From the NCBI RefSeq assembly GCF_900142365.1, contig NZ_FRAP01000026.1:1-64000 (forward strand): DNA of 64,000 bases, read 5' to 3'. This DNA comes from Pseudonocardia thermophila (GTDB lineage: Bacteria > Actinomycetota > Actinomycetes > Mycobacteriales > Pseudonocardiaceae). Of the stretch, positions 52,321-61,395 are shown piece by piece (positions within the stretch are counted from its first letter, which is position 1; each line of letters starts with the position of its first letter). A program made the position numbers and the translations under genes. The notes under the pieces are model-generated. The model saw nothing but the letters and a program-made list of their open reading frames with translations, ran no database searches and was not told where the DNA came from.

Positions 52321-52680
52321 ATGATCATCGGTACGCACGCCGTCGTGTTCGCTGCCGACCCGGACCGGGCCCGCTCGTTCTTCCGGGACGTGCTCGGCCT
52401 GCCGCACGTGGACGCGGGCGAGGGCTGGCTGATCTTCCGCATGCCGCCGGCTGAGGTGGGGGTCCACCCGGCGGAGCCGGACGCGGCCGGCGCGCACGAG
52501 CTGTACCTGATGTGCGACGACATCGCGGCCACGGTCGCCGAGCTCACGGCGAAGGGCGCGGAGTTCAGTGCGGGCGGGATCGTCGACGCGGGGTTCGGCC
52601 GGGTGGCGCACCTGATCATCCCCGGAGGTGGACGGCTGGGGATCTACGAGCCGCGGCACCCGGTGGCCTTCGACCTCTGA
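52321..52680 (+). CDS. VOC-superfamily (glyoxalase-like) protein
   Basis: 119 residues with one pair of beta-alpha-beta-beta-beta units: MIIGTHAVVFAADPDRARSFFRDVLGLP, ELYLMCDDIAATVAELTAKG and a closing GGGRLGIYEPRHP. Likely metal-dependent; a His and Glu are at plausible ligand positions. Substrate unknown. Interrupts the usual nadD-rsfS pair. Confidence 0.85.
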   Translation: MIIGTHAVVFAADPDRARSFFRDVLGLPHVDAGEGWLIFRMPPAEVGVHPAEPDAAGAHELYLMCDDIAATVAELTAKGAEFSAGGIVDAGFGRVAHLIIPGGGRLGIYEPRHPVAFDL

Positions 52681-52712
52681 GTACCTCTGAGTACAGCCCT
52701 TCCCCGCAACGG

Positions 52713-52781
52713 CCCCGTCGAGAACGAAGTCAGGGCGAAATCGAATCGTTTCGAGCAGCCACGACTTCGTTCTCGACGGGG
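52713..52781. repeat. Long palindrome with the GTCGAGAACGA arm
   Basis: CCCCGTCGAGAACGAAGTC (52713-52731) and its exact complement (52763-52781) flank 31 bases that include an inner CGAAA/TTTCG hairpin. The core CGTCGAGAACGA is identical to the arm of the 25.2-kb element. Sits between the convergent VOC gene and nadD. Confidence 0.85.
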
Positions 52782-52797
52782 CGTCCGAGAAAGGACC

Positions 52798-53397
52798 TCA
52801 ACTCCCGGGCTTCATGTACAGCTTCCGCTTCGCGATGTACTGGACCACCCCGTCCGGTACCAGGTACCAGACCGGGCGGCCCTCCGCGACGCGCGCGCGG
52901 CAGTCCGTCGAGGAGATCGCCATCGCCGGCACCTCCACGAGCGTGACGGAACCGGCGGGCAGGTGTTCGCCGCCGAGCCGGTACCCGGGCCGGGTGACGC
53001 CGACGAAGTGCGCCATCTCGAACAGCTCGTCGACCTTGCGCCAGGACAGGATCTGGGAGAGCGCGTCGGCGCCGGTGATGAAGTACAGCTCGGCGTCGGG
53101 ATGCAGCCTGCTCAGATCGGCGAGGGTGTCCGCGGTGTAGGTGGGGCCGTCGCGGTCGATGTCCACGCGGCTCACCGTGAACCGCGGGTTGGACGCCGTG
53201 GCGATGACCGTCATCAGGTAGCGGTCCTCGGCCGGGGTGACCTCACGGTCGCTCTTCTGCCACGGCTGTCCGGTGGGCACGAAGATGACCTCCTCGAGCC
53301 CGAACCGGTCGGCGACCTCGCTCGCGGCGACGAGGTGGCCGTGGTGGATCGGGTCGAAGGTGCCACCCATCACGCCGACCTTGCGCCGGCCGGGCAC
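52798..53397 (-). CDS. nadD: Nicotinate-nucleotide adenylyltransferase
   Basis: 199 residues. KVGVMGGTFDPIHHGHL carries the HxGH nucleotidyltransferase motif, followed by VIFVPTGQPWQKS, LYFITGADAL and AISSTDCRARVAEGRP (ISSTxxR). Makes deamido-NAD in NAD synthesis. The GTG chosen follows GGGAGG by four bases. Usually co-transcribed with rsfS; in this genome the link is broken. Confidence 0.94.
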   Translation of the reverse strand: MPGRRKVGVMGGTFDPIHHGHLVAASEVADRFGLEEVIFVPTGQPWQKSDREVTPAEDRYLMTVIATASNPRFTVSRVDIDRDGPTYTADTLADLSRLHPDAELYFITGADALSQILSWRKVDELFEMAHFVGVTRPGYRLGGEHLPAGSVTLVEVPAMAISSTDCRARVAEGRPVWYLVPDGVVQYIAKRKLYMKPGS

Positions 53398-53432
53398 ACT
53401 GCCTCCCTGCACCCGCGCAGCGTAACCGGCGC

Positions 53433-54062
53433 CTACTGGTAGACGTGCCGGAACTGCACGCTGATCCGCGGCGCGGCGGCGCGGACCTTCGGCACGCTGT
53501 GCTGCCACGTGCGCTGGCAGCTGCCGCCCATCACGAGCAGGTCGCCGGGCCCGGGCAGCAGCCCGATGCCCGCGCCGCCGCCCGTGGGGCGCAGCCGGAG
53601 GGGCCGGACCGCGCCCAGCGACACCAGCGCCACCAGCGCCTCGGGCAGGTCGCGCGCCACCCGGTCGCCGTGCCAGGCCACGCTGTCCGCGCCGTCGCGG
53701 TAGAGGTTCACGCCGATCTGGGTGAACTCGACGCCGTACCGCTCGCTCAGGCACACCGCCATCGCCGGCAGCGGGTCCGGCGCCGGCGGGCCGGATCCGG
53801 TGTGCCAGCGGTAGGTGCAGCGCGGCTCGACCACACGGCGGTCGTACATCCGCACCTCGCGCGGGCCCCGCCACGGAACCTCGGCCAGCAGCCGCGCGAA
53901 CAGCACGTCGGCCCCCGTGCACCAGCGCGGCGCGAGGTCGAGCCACGCGCCGCGCTCGAGGTGCTGCCGCCGCAGCCCGGTGAACTCCCGGTCGAAGCTC
54001 ACCGCGGACGCGTCGAGCGCGCCGTCGAGCAGCGACGGCTGCCAAGCCAGGTCCGAGGTCAC
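53433..54062 (-). CDS. AlkB-type 2-oxoglutarate/Fe(II) dioxygenase
   Basis: 209 residues. Iron ligands His and Asp in NLYRDGADSVAWHGDRV (around 121-137) and the distal His in CQRTWQHSVPKV, plus 2OG-binding Arg in PRISVQFRHV. Expected to remove alkyl groups oxidatively from DNA or RNA bases. Confidence 0.9.
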   Translation of the reverse strand: MTSDLAWQPSLLDGALDASAVSFDREFTGLRRQHLERGAWLDLAPRWCTGADVLFARLLAEVPWRGPREVRMYDRRVVEPRCTYRWHTGSGPPAPDPLPAMAVCLSERYGVEFTQIGVNLYRDGADSVAWHGDRVARDLPEALVALVSLGAVRPLRLRPTGGGAGIGLLPGPGDLLVMGGSCQRTWQHSVPKVRAAAPRISVQFRHVYQ

Positions 54063-54071
54063 ATCCCGAGG

Positions 54072-54644
54072 TTAACCGGATTCGAACGAGAGTTCGAGAC
54101 CGCGGGCGACGAACTTAAGTTCGCGGTCGATGGCCGGGTCGTCACCGGGATGGCGGGCCATCGAGTGCCGGTACGACAGCGCCGAGGCGAGCAGCCGGGC
54201 GGCACCCTCGACGTCGGCCCGGCAGTTCGGCAGCGCCGCCATCATCACCTCGCGGATCACCGCGACGAACCGCTCGAACCGCGCTTGCAGCGCCGCCAGC
54301 ACGGCCGGGTGCGTGTCGGCCTCGCGCCACAGCAGGTGCGAGAGCACCGCCGACGAGTCGGCGTTGGCGTCGAGGACGTCGACGAGCCTGCGCAGGCTCT
54401 CCCCGACCTGACCGGGGACGACCACCGTCTCCAGCGGGACCTTCTCGTCGGGCAACCGGTCGACCAGCGCCTCGAGCAGATCCGGTTTGCGCGCGAAGTA
54501 GTAGTGCACCAGCCCCTTCGGCACGCCCGCCCGGTCGGCGATGCGCGAGATGGGGGTGGCCTCGAACCCGTGCTCGGCGAACAGTTCCTCGGCCGCCGCG
54601 AGGATGCGCTCCCGCGCCGACGCCTCGGCGCCCCGCTCGCCCAC
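54072..54644 (-). CDS. TetR-family transcriptional regulator
   Basis: 190 residues. ARERILAAAEELFAEHGFEA and RIADRAGVPKGLVHYYFARKPDLL form the helix-turn-helix. The ligand domain has no recognisable signature. The GTG chosen has GGGAGG five bases upstream. Possibly the partner of the TetR operator at 10.25 kb or of the neighbouring membrane protein; neither is shown. Confidence 0.88.
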   Translation of the reverse strand: MGERGAEASARERILAAAEELFAEHGFEATPISRIADRAGVPKGLVHYYFARKPDLLEALVDRLPDEKVPLETVVVPGQVGESLRRLVDVLDANADSSAVLSHLLWREADTHPAVLAALQARFERFVAVIREVMMAALPNCRADVEGAARLLASALSYRHSMARHPGDDPAIDRELKFVARGLELSFESG

Positions 54645-54766
54645 TCCTGCCTCCCGTCTCCCCGGAACACGACGGACGGCCGCGGCGGGCTGCCACGGCC
54701 GTCCGGGTTCGAGGACCGACTCTAAGACCGGCTCGAGGACTGATCGCAATGAGGCGTCACCGTGAC

Positions 54767-55132
54767 TCAGTGCGCCGCGACCGCGCCCCCCTTGTGCGCC
54801 TGGTTGGCCTCAGGCAGCGCGACCGCACCTGCGATGACGGTCAGCACGCCGGCGATCCAGGCCGTCCACGACGCGCCGCCGAACGCGGTGAAGCCGAGCA
54901 CCCAAGGAGCGATGAAGAGCAGCACCCCCAGGCCGAGGTGCACGTACTCACTCGCCACCGAATCGGGCGCTGCGAGCGACCAGAGGGACGCGAGCGCGAT
55001 GAGGACACCGAAGATGATCAGAGTCCACAGCGCGGCGGCGTTGGTCTCGACGACGATCGGCGATAGGGCCGTCAGCACCCCGATCACGAGCGCTGCCCAG
55101 TCCTGCCAGCGGGTCCATGCCCTTGTGGCCAT
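54767..55132 (-). CDS. SPW-repeat integral membrane protein
   Basis: 121 residues, four hydrophobic helices, two SPW-type repeats (LTALSPIVV and IAPWVLGFT). MATRAWTRWQDW start; GGGAGG precedes it. The family is abundant in actinobacteria and of unknown function. Confidence 0.85.
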   Translation of the reverse strand: MATRAWTRWQDWAALVIGVLTALSPIVVETNAAALWTLIIFGVLIALASLWSLAAPDSVASEYVHLGLGVLLFIAPWVLGFTAFGGASWTAWIAGVLTVIAGAVALPEANQAHKGGAVAAH

Positions 55133-55272
55133 GACTCCCACCTCCCTTTCTCTGCGGTACCTCAAGGATGCGCCTTGGTTGGCCGGCCGGTCAAGGATGT
55201 TCAGTGGTGTTCGTCACAGCGCGGCAAGTCCGCCGCAAGTGAGCCGAAAGGCAGACCGGTCAGGCTGCCGCC

Positions 55273-55956
55273 ATGACGAACGTCCAGTCCTCCCCCGACG
55301 CGCCGAGCGTCGCGGGCATGCGCATGGCGCACCGCATCATGACCGGCGACCTGATCCGGCTCACCTCCGCGGTGGAGCGCATCGCCGACGGCACGACCCG
55401 CTGCCCCGACGATCGCGCTACCGCGCTGGCCAGCTGGCTCGACGAGCTCGCTGCGGAGATCCGGCACCACCACCGGATCGAGGACGACGTCGCGTGGCCG
55501 GTCATCACCGCGGCAGCCGGCGAGTGCGTGGACCTGTCCGAGCTCACCGGCGACCACGCGGCACTGGAGCCGATGCTCGACGGAGTGCGGGACGCGTGCG
55601 CGGCCGTGGTCGCCGCGCCTGCGGAGCAGCGGGCCACGGCGGCACGCCCGCTCGCCACGGCGCTCGCCGAGCTGCGCGACCACCTCCTGGAGCACATCGA
55701 GAACGAGGAGACGACGCTGTTCCCGATCATCCGCCGGCACGTCCCGGTGACGGAGTGGGTGAAGGTGGAGCAGGCCGCGGGCACCGGCGGCGGCCGCATG
55801 GCGTTCCAGCTGCCCCGCATGCTCGACGCGACGACGCCCGCCGAGCGCGCCGAGGTCCTCGCCGCCGCCGGCGCGGGTACTCGGGTCGTGCTGGGGCTGC
55901 TCGGAGCGCTGCTGCGGCCGGGCTACCGGCGCCGGGAACGGCTGGTGTTCGGCTAG
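55273..55956 (+). CDS. Hemerythrin HHE-domain protein
   Basis: 227 residues. Two-helix-pair bundle with HRIMTGDL (around 20), IRHHHRIEDDVAWPVI (around 63), GDHAALEPML (around 96) and HLLEHIENEETTLFP (around 137), giving the His/Glu/Asp set for a non-heme di-iron site. Functions include oxygen or NO sensing and iron handling. Convergent with the BTAD regulator. Confidence 0.9.
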   Translation: MTNVQSSPDAPSVAGMRMAHRIMTGDLIRLTSAVERIADGTTRCPDDRATALASWLDELAAEIRHHHRIEDDVAWPVITAAAGECVDLSELTGDHAALEPMLDGVRDACAAVVAAPAEQRATAARPLATALAELRDHLLEHIENEETTLFPIIRRHVPVTEWVKVEQAAGTGGGRMAFQLPRMLDATTPAERAEVLAAAGAGTRVVLGLLGALLRPGYRRRERLVFG

Positions 55957-55963
55957 AGCGCCG

Positions 55964-58900
55964 TCAGCCCTCGATCGGTCCGGCCCGGCGGGCACCGGTG
56001 GAGCCGGACGCCGACGCCTGCTCGGCCGCGGCGATCCAGTCCGGCTGCCCGACCCGGCGGGCCAGCTCGAGCGCGGTGCGCAGGTGGGCGGTTCGCTCCG
56101 CCTCCGGCCTGCCCAGGAACCGGGCCAACTCGGCCAGCGTGGCGGCCACCGGTCCGAACGTGATCGATCCGCTGGACACGCCGGCGAGCGTCGCGGCCCA
56201 CGGCATGAGCTCGGTGTAGCAGTGCGCGGCGACGGCGCGGTGCCCCAGCCCGATGGCCGCCTCTGACCGGGCGACCATCCAGAGGTGCCAGTAGTAGGTG
56301 CGCGGTGGATCGAGGTCCGGTCGCCACACCCGTGCAGCCTCTGCGGTGCGCCCGGCCGCGACGAGGACGGCGGCCACGAGGTCCTGGAAGGCCGGGACGG
56401 CCGAAGCGGGCGAGCTGAGCACCGCGTCGGCCAGCTCGCCGTGCCGGCCCCGCGCGTGCCGAGCCGCGATGCGGCCGATCAACCCGGCGGTCGCACCGTT
56501 GGCCTCCCCGGCGGCGGTCATCCGCTCGCCCACCGCCGTGTACAGCCTCTCGGCCCCCTCGGCGTCGCCCTCGATCAGCGCACGCAGCGCCTGGTAGATC
56601 GCCGACCAGCCCAACGTGAAGCCCAGCTGGCCCCCGGGGGCGACGGCCACGGCGGCGTCTGCGTGCTGCTGGGCCTCGGCGAACCGCAGGTGCTCGGCGG
56701 CGACCATGAACTCGTAGTGGTGGGCCAGCGCGCGGTAGCCCGGCAGCCGGGCCAGGTCCGCGAGCTCGGCCAGCTCCCGGCCGACGGCGGCCAGCTCCGC
56801 ACGCCGATCCGGCCCGTTGACGGTGAACCCGCGGGCGTTGAACGCTATCGCGCGGGTGGCCGGATCGAGCCCGGCCGAGACCTCCATGACCTCGTCGGCG
56901 GCGCTCGCCGCGACGTCGTCGGCGGCGCTCTCGGTCTCCAGCACCAGCATCGCCAGCAGCCGGCTGCGGGTACGCGGATCGGTGCAGGACCGCACCTGCT
57001 GCTGCAACAGCGCGACCCGCCGCTCCACGAGGCGGGCGTCGACCCGGATCGTCCACGGCGCCGGCGCGTCGAAGCTGGTCAGAGCGGCGACGAGCTGGGC
57101 ATCGCCGCGAGCGCGGTCGATCGCGGCGTCGCGCGCCTGCATCGCCGCTCGCACGGCTCCGGCGTGGGCGAGCGCCGACACGTGGGCGCAGCGCAGCTCC
57201 ATCTCGCGATCCGGTTCGACACCGGCGGGACCAGCGAGGCGCACCGCCGCCTCCCACAGGTGCGCGGCCTCGCGCGGTGCGCCGGAGCGCACCGCGGCGC
57301 GGGCGGCAGCGACGACGGGCGGCAGCGCCTGCGCCGGCGGCACCGCGGCCCCTGCGGCGAGCGCGTGGTGCGCCAGCTCGGCGGGGTCCGCACCCGCGCC
57401 GGCGGCGAGCGCCGCCAGCGCAGCGGCGTGCATCCTGCGGCGACGCAGCGGCGGGACGTCGCCGTAGAGGGTGTCCCGCACGAGGGCGTGCGCGAAGCGC
57501 ACCCGGTCCTCGCCGGGATCGACCAGCAACCCGGAGACGATGCCCAGCTCGACCGCGTCGAGGATCGCGTCCTCGGCGTCGGGTTCGCCGAGGGCGACCA
57601 GTGCGTCGACGGCGACGTCGCGGCCGAGCACCGCGGCCCGCCGCAGCACGGCCCGGGCGTTCGCCGGCAGCCGGTCCAACCGGCGGCGCAGGACGTCCCG
57701 CACACCGGCCGGCACCGCCACCGCGGCCGTCCCGGCGCCGTCGGTGGCGATGAGCCGGGCCAGCTCGCGCACGAACAGGGGATTGCCGCCGGTGCGCTCG
57801 CCGACCAGCGCCACCACGGCCGGATCGGCCCGACCGGCACCGTGTCGATCCAGCAGGGCAGCGACGGCTGCCGGGGCGAGGCCGGACAGCTCGACGCGGT
57901 CGGTGATCGGACCGGCCAGGGCGGCGAGGGCGGTGTCGAGGTCCGGCCCGACCTCGGCGGGCCGGACCGTCGCCACGACGAGCACCGGCACCTGGGCCAG
58001 CCCGGTGATCACGGAGCGCAGCAGCTGCAGCGATTCCCCGTCGGCGCGGTGCAGGTCGTCGAGCACGAGCAGCAGCGGCCCAGCGGCAGCGACCCCGCGC
58101 AGCCGCTCCACCAGCGCCTGCGCCGCCCAGAACGTCTCCTGCGCCGCGGCGGGCCCGCCGGGGCGCAGGAGGGGCCGCAACCGTTCGTCCTCGGCCGGGA
58201 AGGCGGTCGCGATCTCCCGCCACGCCCAGCCCGGCGGGGCGCCGTCCACCTCGGGGCAGCGGCCGAGCGCCACCGTCCAGCCCTCGGCGGCCAGCGTCGC
58301 CCGCACGGCGTCGACGAAGACGGTCTTGCCCGCTCCGGGCTCGCCGCCGACGAGCACCATCCAAGCCGTGGCGGTCGCGGCAACCGCTGCCGCGACCGCA
58401 CGAACCCTGGCGAGCTCGTCGTCGCGACCCAGCAGGGGCTCGACGACCGGGCGGTGGACGGACCGGGGAGGCGGTGCGGTGACCTCGGGGCGGACCGGAC
58501 CAGGATCGGCCTGGGCGAGGATCTCGCGCTCGGCCGCCCGCAGCTGCGGCCCCGGGTCGACGCCGAGCTCGTCGGCGAGCCGCGTGCGGACCCGCGCGAG
58601 GACGGCGAGCGCGTCGGCCTGCCGGCCGCTTCGGTAGAGCGCGACGGCGAGCAGGTGCACCGCGCTCTCGCGGAACGGGTGATCGTGCACCAGCCGCTCC
58701 AGGTCGGGAACCGCGGTGTGCGCGGCCCCGACGGCCAGCCGCGCCTCGGCCAGCCGCTCGACGGCGACGAGCCGCAGCTCGGTGAGGCGCGCCGCCTCCG
58801 GCGCAGCCCAGGGATCGTCGGTGAACTCGCCGAACGGCGGGCCCGACCACAGCTGCAGCGCCTCGGTGAGCAGAGCGGCCGCCTCCTGCGGCTCGCCGCC

Positions 58901-59275
58901 GGAGGCCTGCTCGACGAGCCCGACGAACCGCGCGCTGTCCACGGCGACCCTGTCGAGGGCCAGCGCGTACCCGGGAGCGGCGCTGACCAGCACCGCGGCG
59001 GGGCTGCGCGGACGCCGGTCGGGTTCGAGCACCCGGCGCAGGTGCGAGATCTGCACCTGCAGCGCCGCGAGGGCGCGCTGCGGCGGATCGCCCGGCCAGA
59101 GGTCCTCGACGAGTGCGTGGGCGGACACGACCGCACCGCCCGCGACCGCGAGCCGCGTCAGCACCGAGCGCTGACGCCGGCCGCCGACGTCGGCCGGCGC
59201 GCCGTTCACCGTCACCCGCAGCGGCCCGAGCACCGACAGCCGCACCGGCCGGTCGATCTCGCCGAGTTCGGGCAC
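55964..59275 (-). CDS. AfsR/SARP-type BTAD regulator with AAA domain
   Basis: About 1100 residues. OmpR-like winged helix (1-95, RQRSVLTRLAVAGGAVVSAHALVEDLWPG), BTAD domain (100-245), AAA ATPase with Walker A GEPGAGKT (around 312) and LLLVLDDLHRAD, then a long TPR-like Ala/Leu-rich tail. Related to Streptomyces AfsR, an ATPase regulator of secondary metabolism, though no biosynthetic cluster is nearby. The start at VPELGEID after GAGGA is preferred over an ATG 48 bases upstream. Confidence 0.85.
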   Translation of the reverse strand: MPELGEIDRPVRLSVLGPLRVTVNGAPADVGGRRQRSVLTRLAVAGGAVVSAHALVEDLWPGDPPQRALAALQVQISHLRRVLEPDRRPRSPAAVLVSAAPGYALALDRVAVDSARFVGLVEQASGGEPQEAAALLTEALQLWSGPPFGEFTDDPWAAPEAARLTELRLVAVERLAEARLAVGAAHTAVPDLERLVHDHPFRESAVHLLAVALYRSGRQADALAVLARVRTRLADELGVDPGPQLRAAEREILAQADPGPVRPEVTAPPPRSVHRPVVEPLLGRDDELARVRAVAAAVAATATAWMVLVGGEPGAGKTVFVDAVRATLAAEGWTVALGRCPEVDGAPPGWAWREIATAFPAEDERLRPLLRPGGPAAAQETFWAAQALVERLRGVAAAGPLLLVLDDLHRADGESLQLLRSVITGLAQVPVLVVATVRPAEVGPDLDTALAALAGPITDRVELSGLAPAAVAALLDRHGAGRADPAVVALVGERTGGNPLFVRELARLIATDGAGTAAVAVPAGVRDVLRRRLDRLPANARAVLRRAAVLGRDVAVDALVALGEPDAEDAILDAVELGIVSGLLVDPGEDRVRFAHALVRDTLYGDVPPLRRRRMHAAALAALAAGAGADPAELAHHALAAGAAVPPAQALPPVVAAARAAVRSGAPREAAHLWEAAVRLAGPAGVEPDREMELRCAHVSALAHAGAVRAAMQARDAAIDRARGDAQLVAALTSFDAPAPWTIRVDARLVERRVALLQQQVRSCTDPRTRSRLLAMLVLETESAADDVAASAADEVMEVSAGLDPATRAIAFNARGFTVNGPDRRAELAAVGRELAELADLARLPGYRALAHHYEFMVAAEHLRFAEAQQHADAAVAVAPGGQLGFTLGWSAIYQALRALIEGDAEGAERLYTAVGERMTAAGEANGATAGLIGRIAARHARGRHGELADAVLSSPASAVPAFQDLVAAVLVAAGRTAEAARVWRPDLDPPRTYYWHLWMVARSEAAIGLGHRAVAAHCYTELMPWAATLAGVSSGSITFGPVAATLAELARFLGRPEAERTAHLRTALELARRVGQPDWIAAAEQASASGSTGARRAGPIEG

Positions 59276-59330
59276 GCGGTCGTCCTCGCAGAACTGTGGG
59301 GCCGGGCCGGGCGATTCAACCATCCTCGGG

Positions 59331-60764
59331 TCACACCGGCAGCAGCGCCTCCACGACCTCCGCGAGCTGCGCCGCGTTGCGGCACTCGTGCATCGGGAGC
59401 ACGTCGGCGTACTTCAGCGCGGCCGAGTCACCCGCGCCCCACTGCCGGCGCGGCTCCGGGTTGAGCCAGTGCGCGTGGCGCGCGACGCCGACCAGCCGCC
59501 GCAGCACGGTGAGGTTCGGGTCGCGGTAGTTCGTGCGGCCGTCGCCGAGGATCAGCAGCGACGTCTTCGACGTGACGGCGTCGCCCCAGTACTCGGCGAA
59601 CGTGCCGAACGCACCGCCGTAGTCGCTGTGCCCGTCGAACGCGACGAGATCGGCCTCACGCAGCACCCGCTGCATGACCCCGGACAGCTCAGCGCCGGGA
59701 GCGAACAGGTGCGTCACCTCGTCGGTGCGCTCGACGAACGCGAACACCCGCACCTTCGAGAACTGCTCGCGCAGCGCCTGCACCAGCAGCAGGGTGAAGT
59801 GACTGAACCCGGCGACCGACCCGGACACGTCGCACAGCACGACCAGCTCGGGCCGTCCCGGGCGGCGGGTGCGCCACGCCGGGCGCATCGGCACGCCCCC
59901 GGTGGACATCGATCGCCGCAGTGTGCGGCGCATGTCGAGCGTGCCGCGCTCGGCGTGCTTGCGGCGCACCGCGAGCCGGCTCGCCAGCCGCCGGGCCAGC
60001 GGGTGCACGGTGCGGCGCAGCTGCGTCAGCTGCTCGGAGTAGGCGGAGAGGAACTCGACCTGCTCGATCTGCTTGGGCACCGCGGTCCGCTCCACCTGGT
60101 CGCGGCCGCGCTGCTCGGCGACGCGCCGGCGCACCTCCTCGGTGACCATGTCGCGGAACCGCGCGATGCGATCACGGATCTCGCGACGGCGCATCTCGGA
60201 TTGGAACTCGCTCTCCTCGCCGTACTCGGCGCGCAGGTCGTCGAGGATCTGCGCGAGCAGCGTCTCCGGGGAGAGCAGCCGCAGCGCCTGGTAGGCCGAC
60301 CAGCTCGGCTGCCCGCTCTGCCCGCGCACACCCTCACCGGCCGCTCCGGCGGTGCCCAGCGCGTCGATCACGGCCCGGGCCAGCGCGGCCAGCGCAGCGT
60401 CGTCGCCGTCGCGCAGCAGCCGGGCCAGCTCGGCGCGCACCCGGTCGATGTCGACCGGGCCGTCGGGCTGCCCGTCGACCCGCGGGACGTCGAACTCGGT
60501 GGTGCCGGCGCCGATGGCAGCCGGGAAGTACAGGTCGAAGAGGGTGTCGAAGGCCTGCCGCTGCCCGGTGCGGCGCAGCAGCGCGGCGGCCAGGCCCTCG
60601 CGCAGGTGCTCGCGGTGGATCAGGTCGAGCGCGCCGAGGACCTGCGCCGCGGCGACCGTCTCCCCCGGGCCGACCGACACGCCGGCGCGGCGCAGTGCGG
60701 CGACGAACTCGACCAGGTGCCCGGGCAGACCGTGGTCGTGCGCGATGCGCGCGGCGGTGTCCAC
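59331..60764 (-). CDS. VWA-domain (CoxE-like) protein
   Basis: 477 residues. Helical N-terminal half with DLYFPAAIGAG; C-terminal VWA-type domain with MIDAS DVSGSVAGFS and SDYGGAFGTF, and LLILGDGRTNYRDP. Usually co-encoded with a MoxR AAA ATPase that remodels metal enzymes; none is visible upstream. The BTAD regulator lies downstream in the same direction. Confidence 0.85.
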   Translation of the reverse strand: MDTAARIAHDHGLPGHLVEFVAALRRAGVSVGPGETVAAAQVLGALDLIHREHLREGLAAALLRRTGQRQAFDTLFDLYFPAAIGAGTTEFDVPRVDGQPDGPVDIDRVRAELARLLRDGDDAALAALARAVIDALGTAGAAGEGVRGQSGQPSWSAYQALRLLSPETLLAQILDDLRAEYGEESEFQSEMRRREIRDRIARFRDMVTEEVRRRVAEQRGRDQVERTAVPKQIEQVEFLSAYSEQLTQLRRTVHPLARRLASRLAVRRKHAERGTLDMRRTLRRSMSTGGVPMRPAWRTRRPGRPELVVLCDVSGSVAGFSHFTLLLVQALREQFSKVRVFAFVERTDEVTHLFAPGAELSGVMQRVLREADLVAFDGHSDYGGAFGTFAEYWGDAVTSKTSLLILGDGRTNYRDPNLTVLRRLVGVARHAHWLNPEPRRQWGAGDSAALKYADVLPMHECRNAAQLAEVVEALLPV

Positions 60765-60803
60765 CTCCGCATCATGCCTCGCCGGCTGCGCCGGCGCACC
60801 GGG

Positions 60804-61238
60804 TCAGGCGCGGTCGATGCGGTCGGCCGTCACGAAGCACACATCCTGCCCGGCCACCGACATCTCGCCGGTCACCCGCAGCTTCTGCCCGACGCCGAGC
60901 GGAGATCCGTCCTCGGCGCGCACGTGCACGTCCGCCGCGCTGAAGCCGTTGCCCAGCTCGTCCATCGTGCTGCCGCCGGAGCCGACGGCGATGTCGATGC
61001 CGACCCGCTCCCCGGGTCCGCCGGTGATGTCGAGCATGCAGCGGTAGGTGCCGTCGTAGTCGTTGCACGCCACGGTCGAGCGGGCCGCGAGGGTGCCCTC
61101 GAGGACCACGGCGCGGTCGTCGTTGGCGTCGGTGCAGGCATCGGCCAGCGCCACGGCGGCCGGGGCGGCACCACATGCGGCGAGCGCCGCGGCGAGGACG
61201 GCGGCCACGGCCGCTCGGTACACGATCGTGCGGGTCAT
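60804..61238 (-). CDS. Putative secreted lipoprotein
   Basis: 144 residues. Signal peptide and lipobox LAACG (Cys21-22), then an OB-like region of repeated Asp/Gly strands with two further Cys that could pair. No family recognised. Diverges from the two-component response regulator and may be its target. Confidence 0.65.
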   Translation of the reverse strand: MTRTIVYRAAVAAVLAAALAACGAAPAAVALADACTDANDDRAVVLEGTLAARSTVACNDYDGTYRCMLDITGGPGERVGIDIAVGSGGSTMDELGNGFSAADVHVRAEDGSPLGVGQKLRVTGEMSVAGQDVCFVTADRIDRA

Positions 61239-61382
61239 GCCGACGAGCGTCGCCGACGGCGTCCTGTGTGGACATCGGCGCGCGGTCAGGATGTGCACCC
61301 GCGGAGGGAAGGATCTGCTCACCGGCCGGCAACCCCCACAAGATCTTCACACTTCCTCCGCACCGTCGCCCACATCCGCCCC

Positions 61383-61388
61383 TATCGT
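61383..61388 (+). promoter_or_regulatory. -10 element of leaderless response-regulator promoter
   Basis: TATCGT with a 7-base gap to GTG at 61396. Confidence 0.35.
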
Positions 61389-61395
61389 CAGCCGC

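Noticed and set aside
54695..54745. Repeated CTCGAG/GGACCG-like blocks upstream of the TetR gene as an operator
   Set aside because: The copies are irregular and do not form a clear palindrome.
56285..59464. 1059-codon plus-strand frame opposite the BTAD regulator
   Set aside because: Antisense to a protein with clear Walker and winged-helix motifs; no own motifs.
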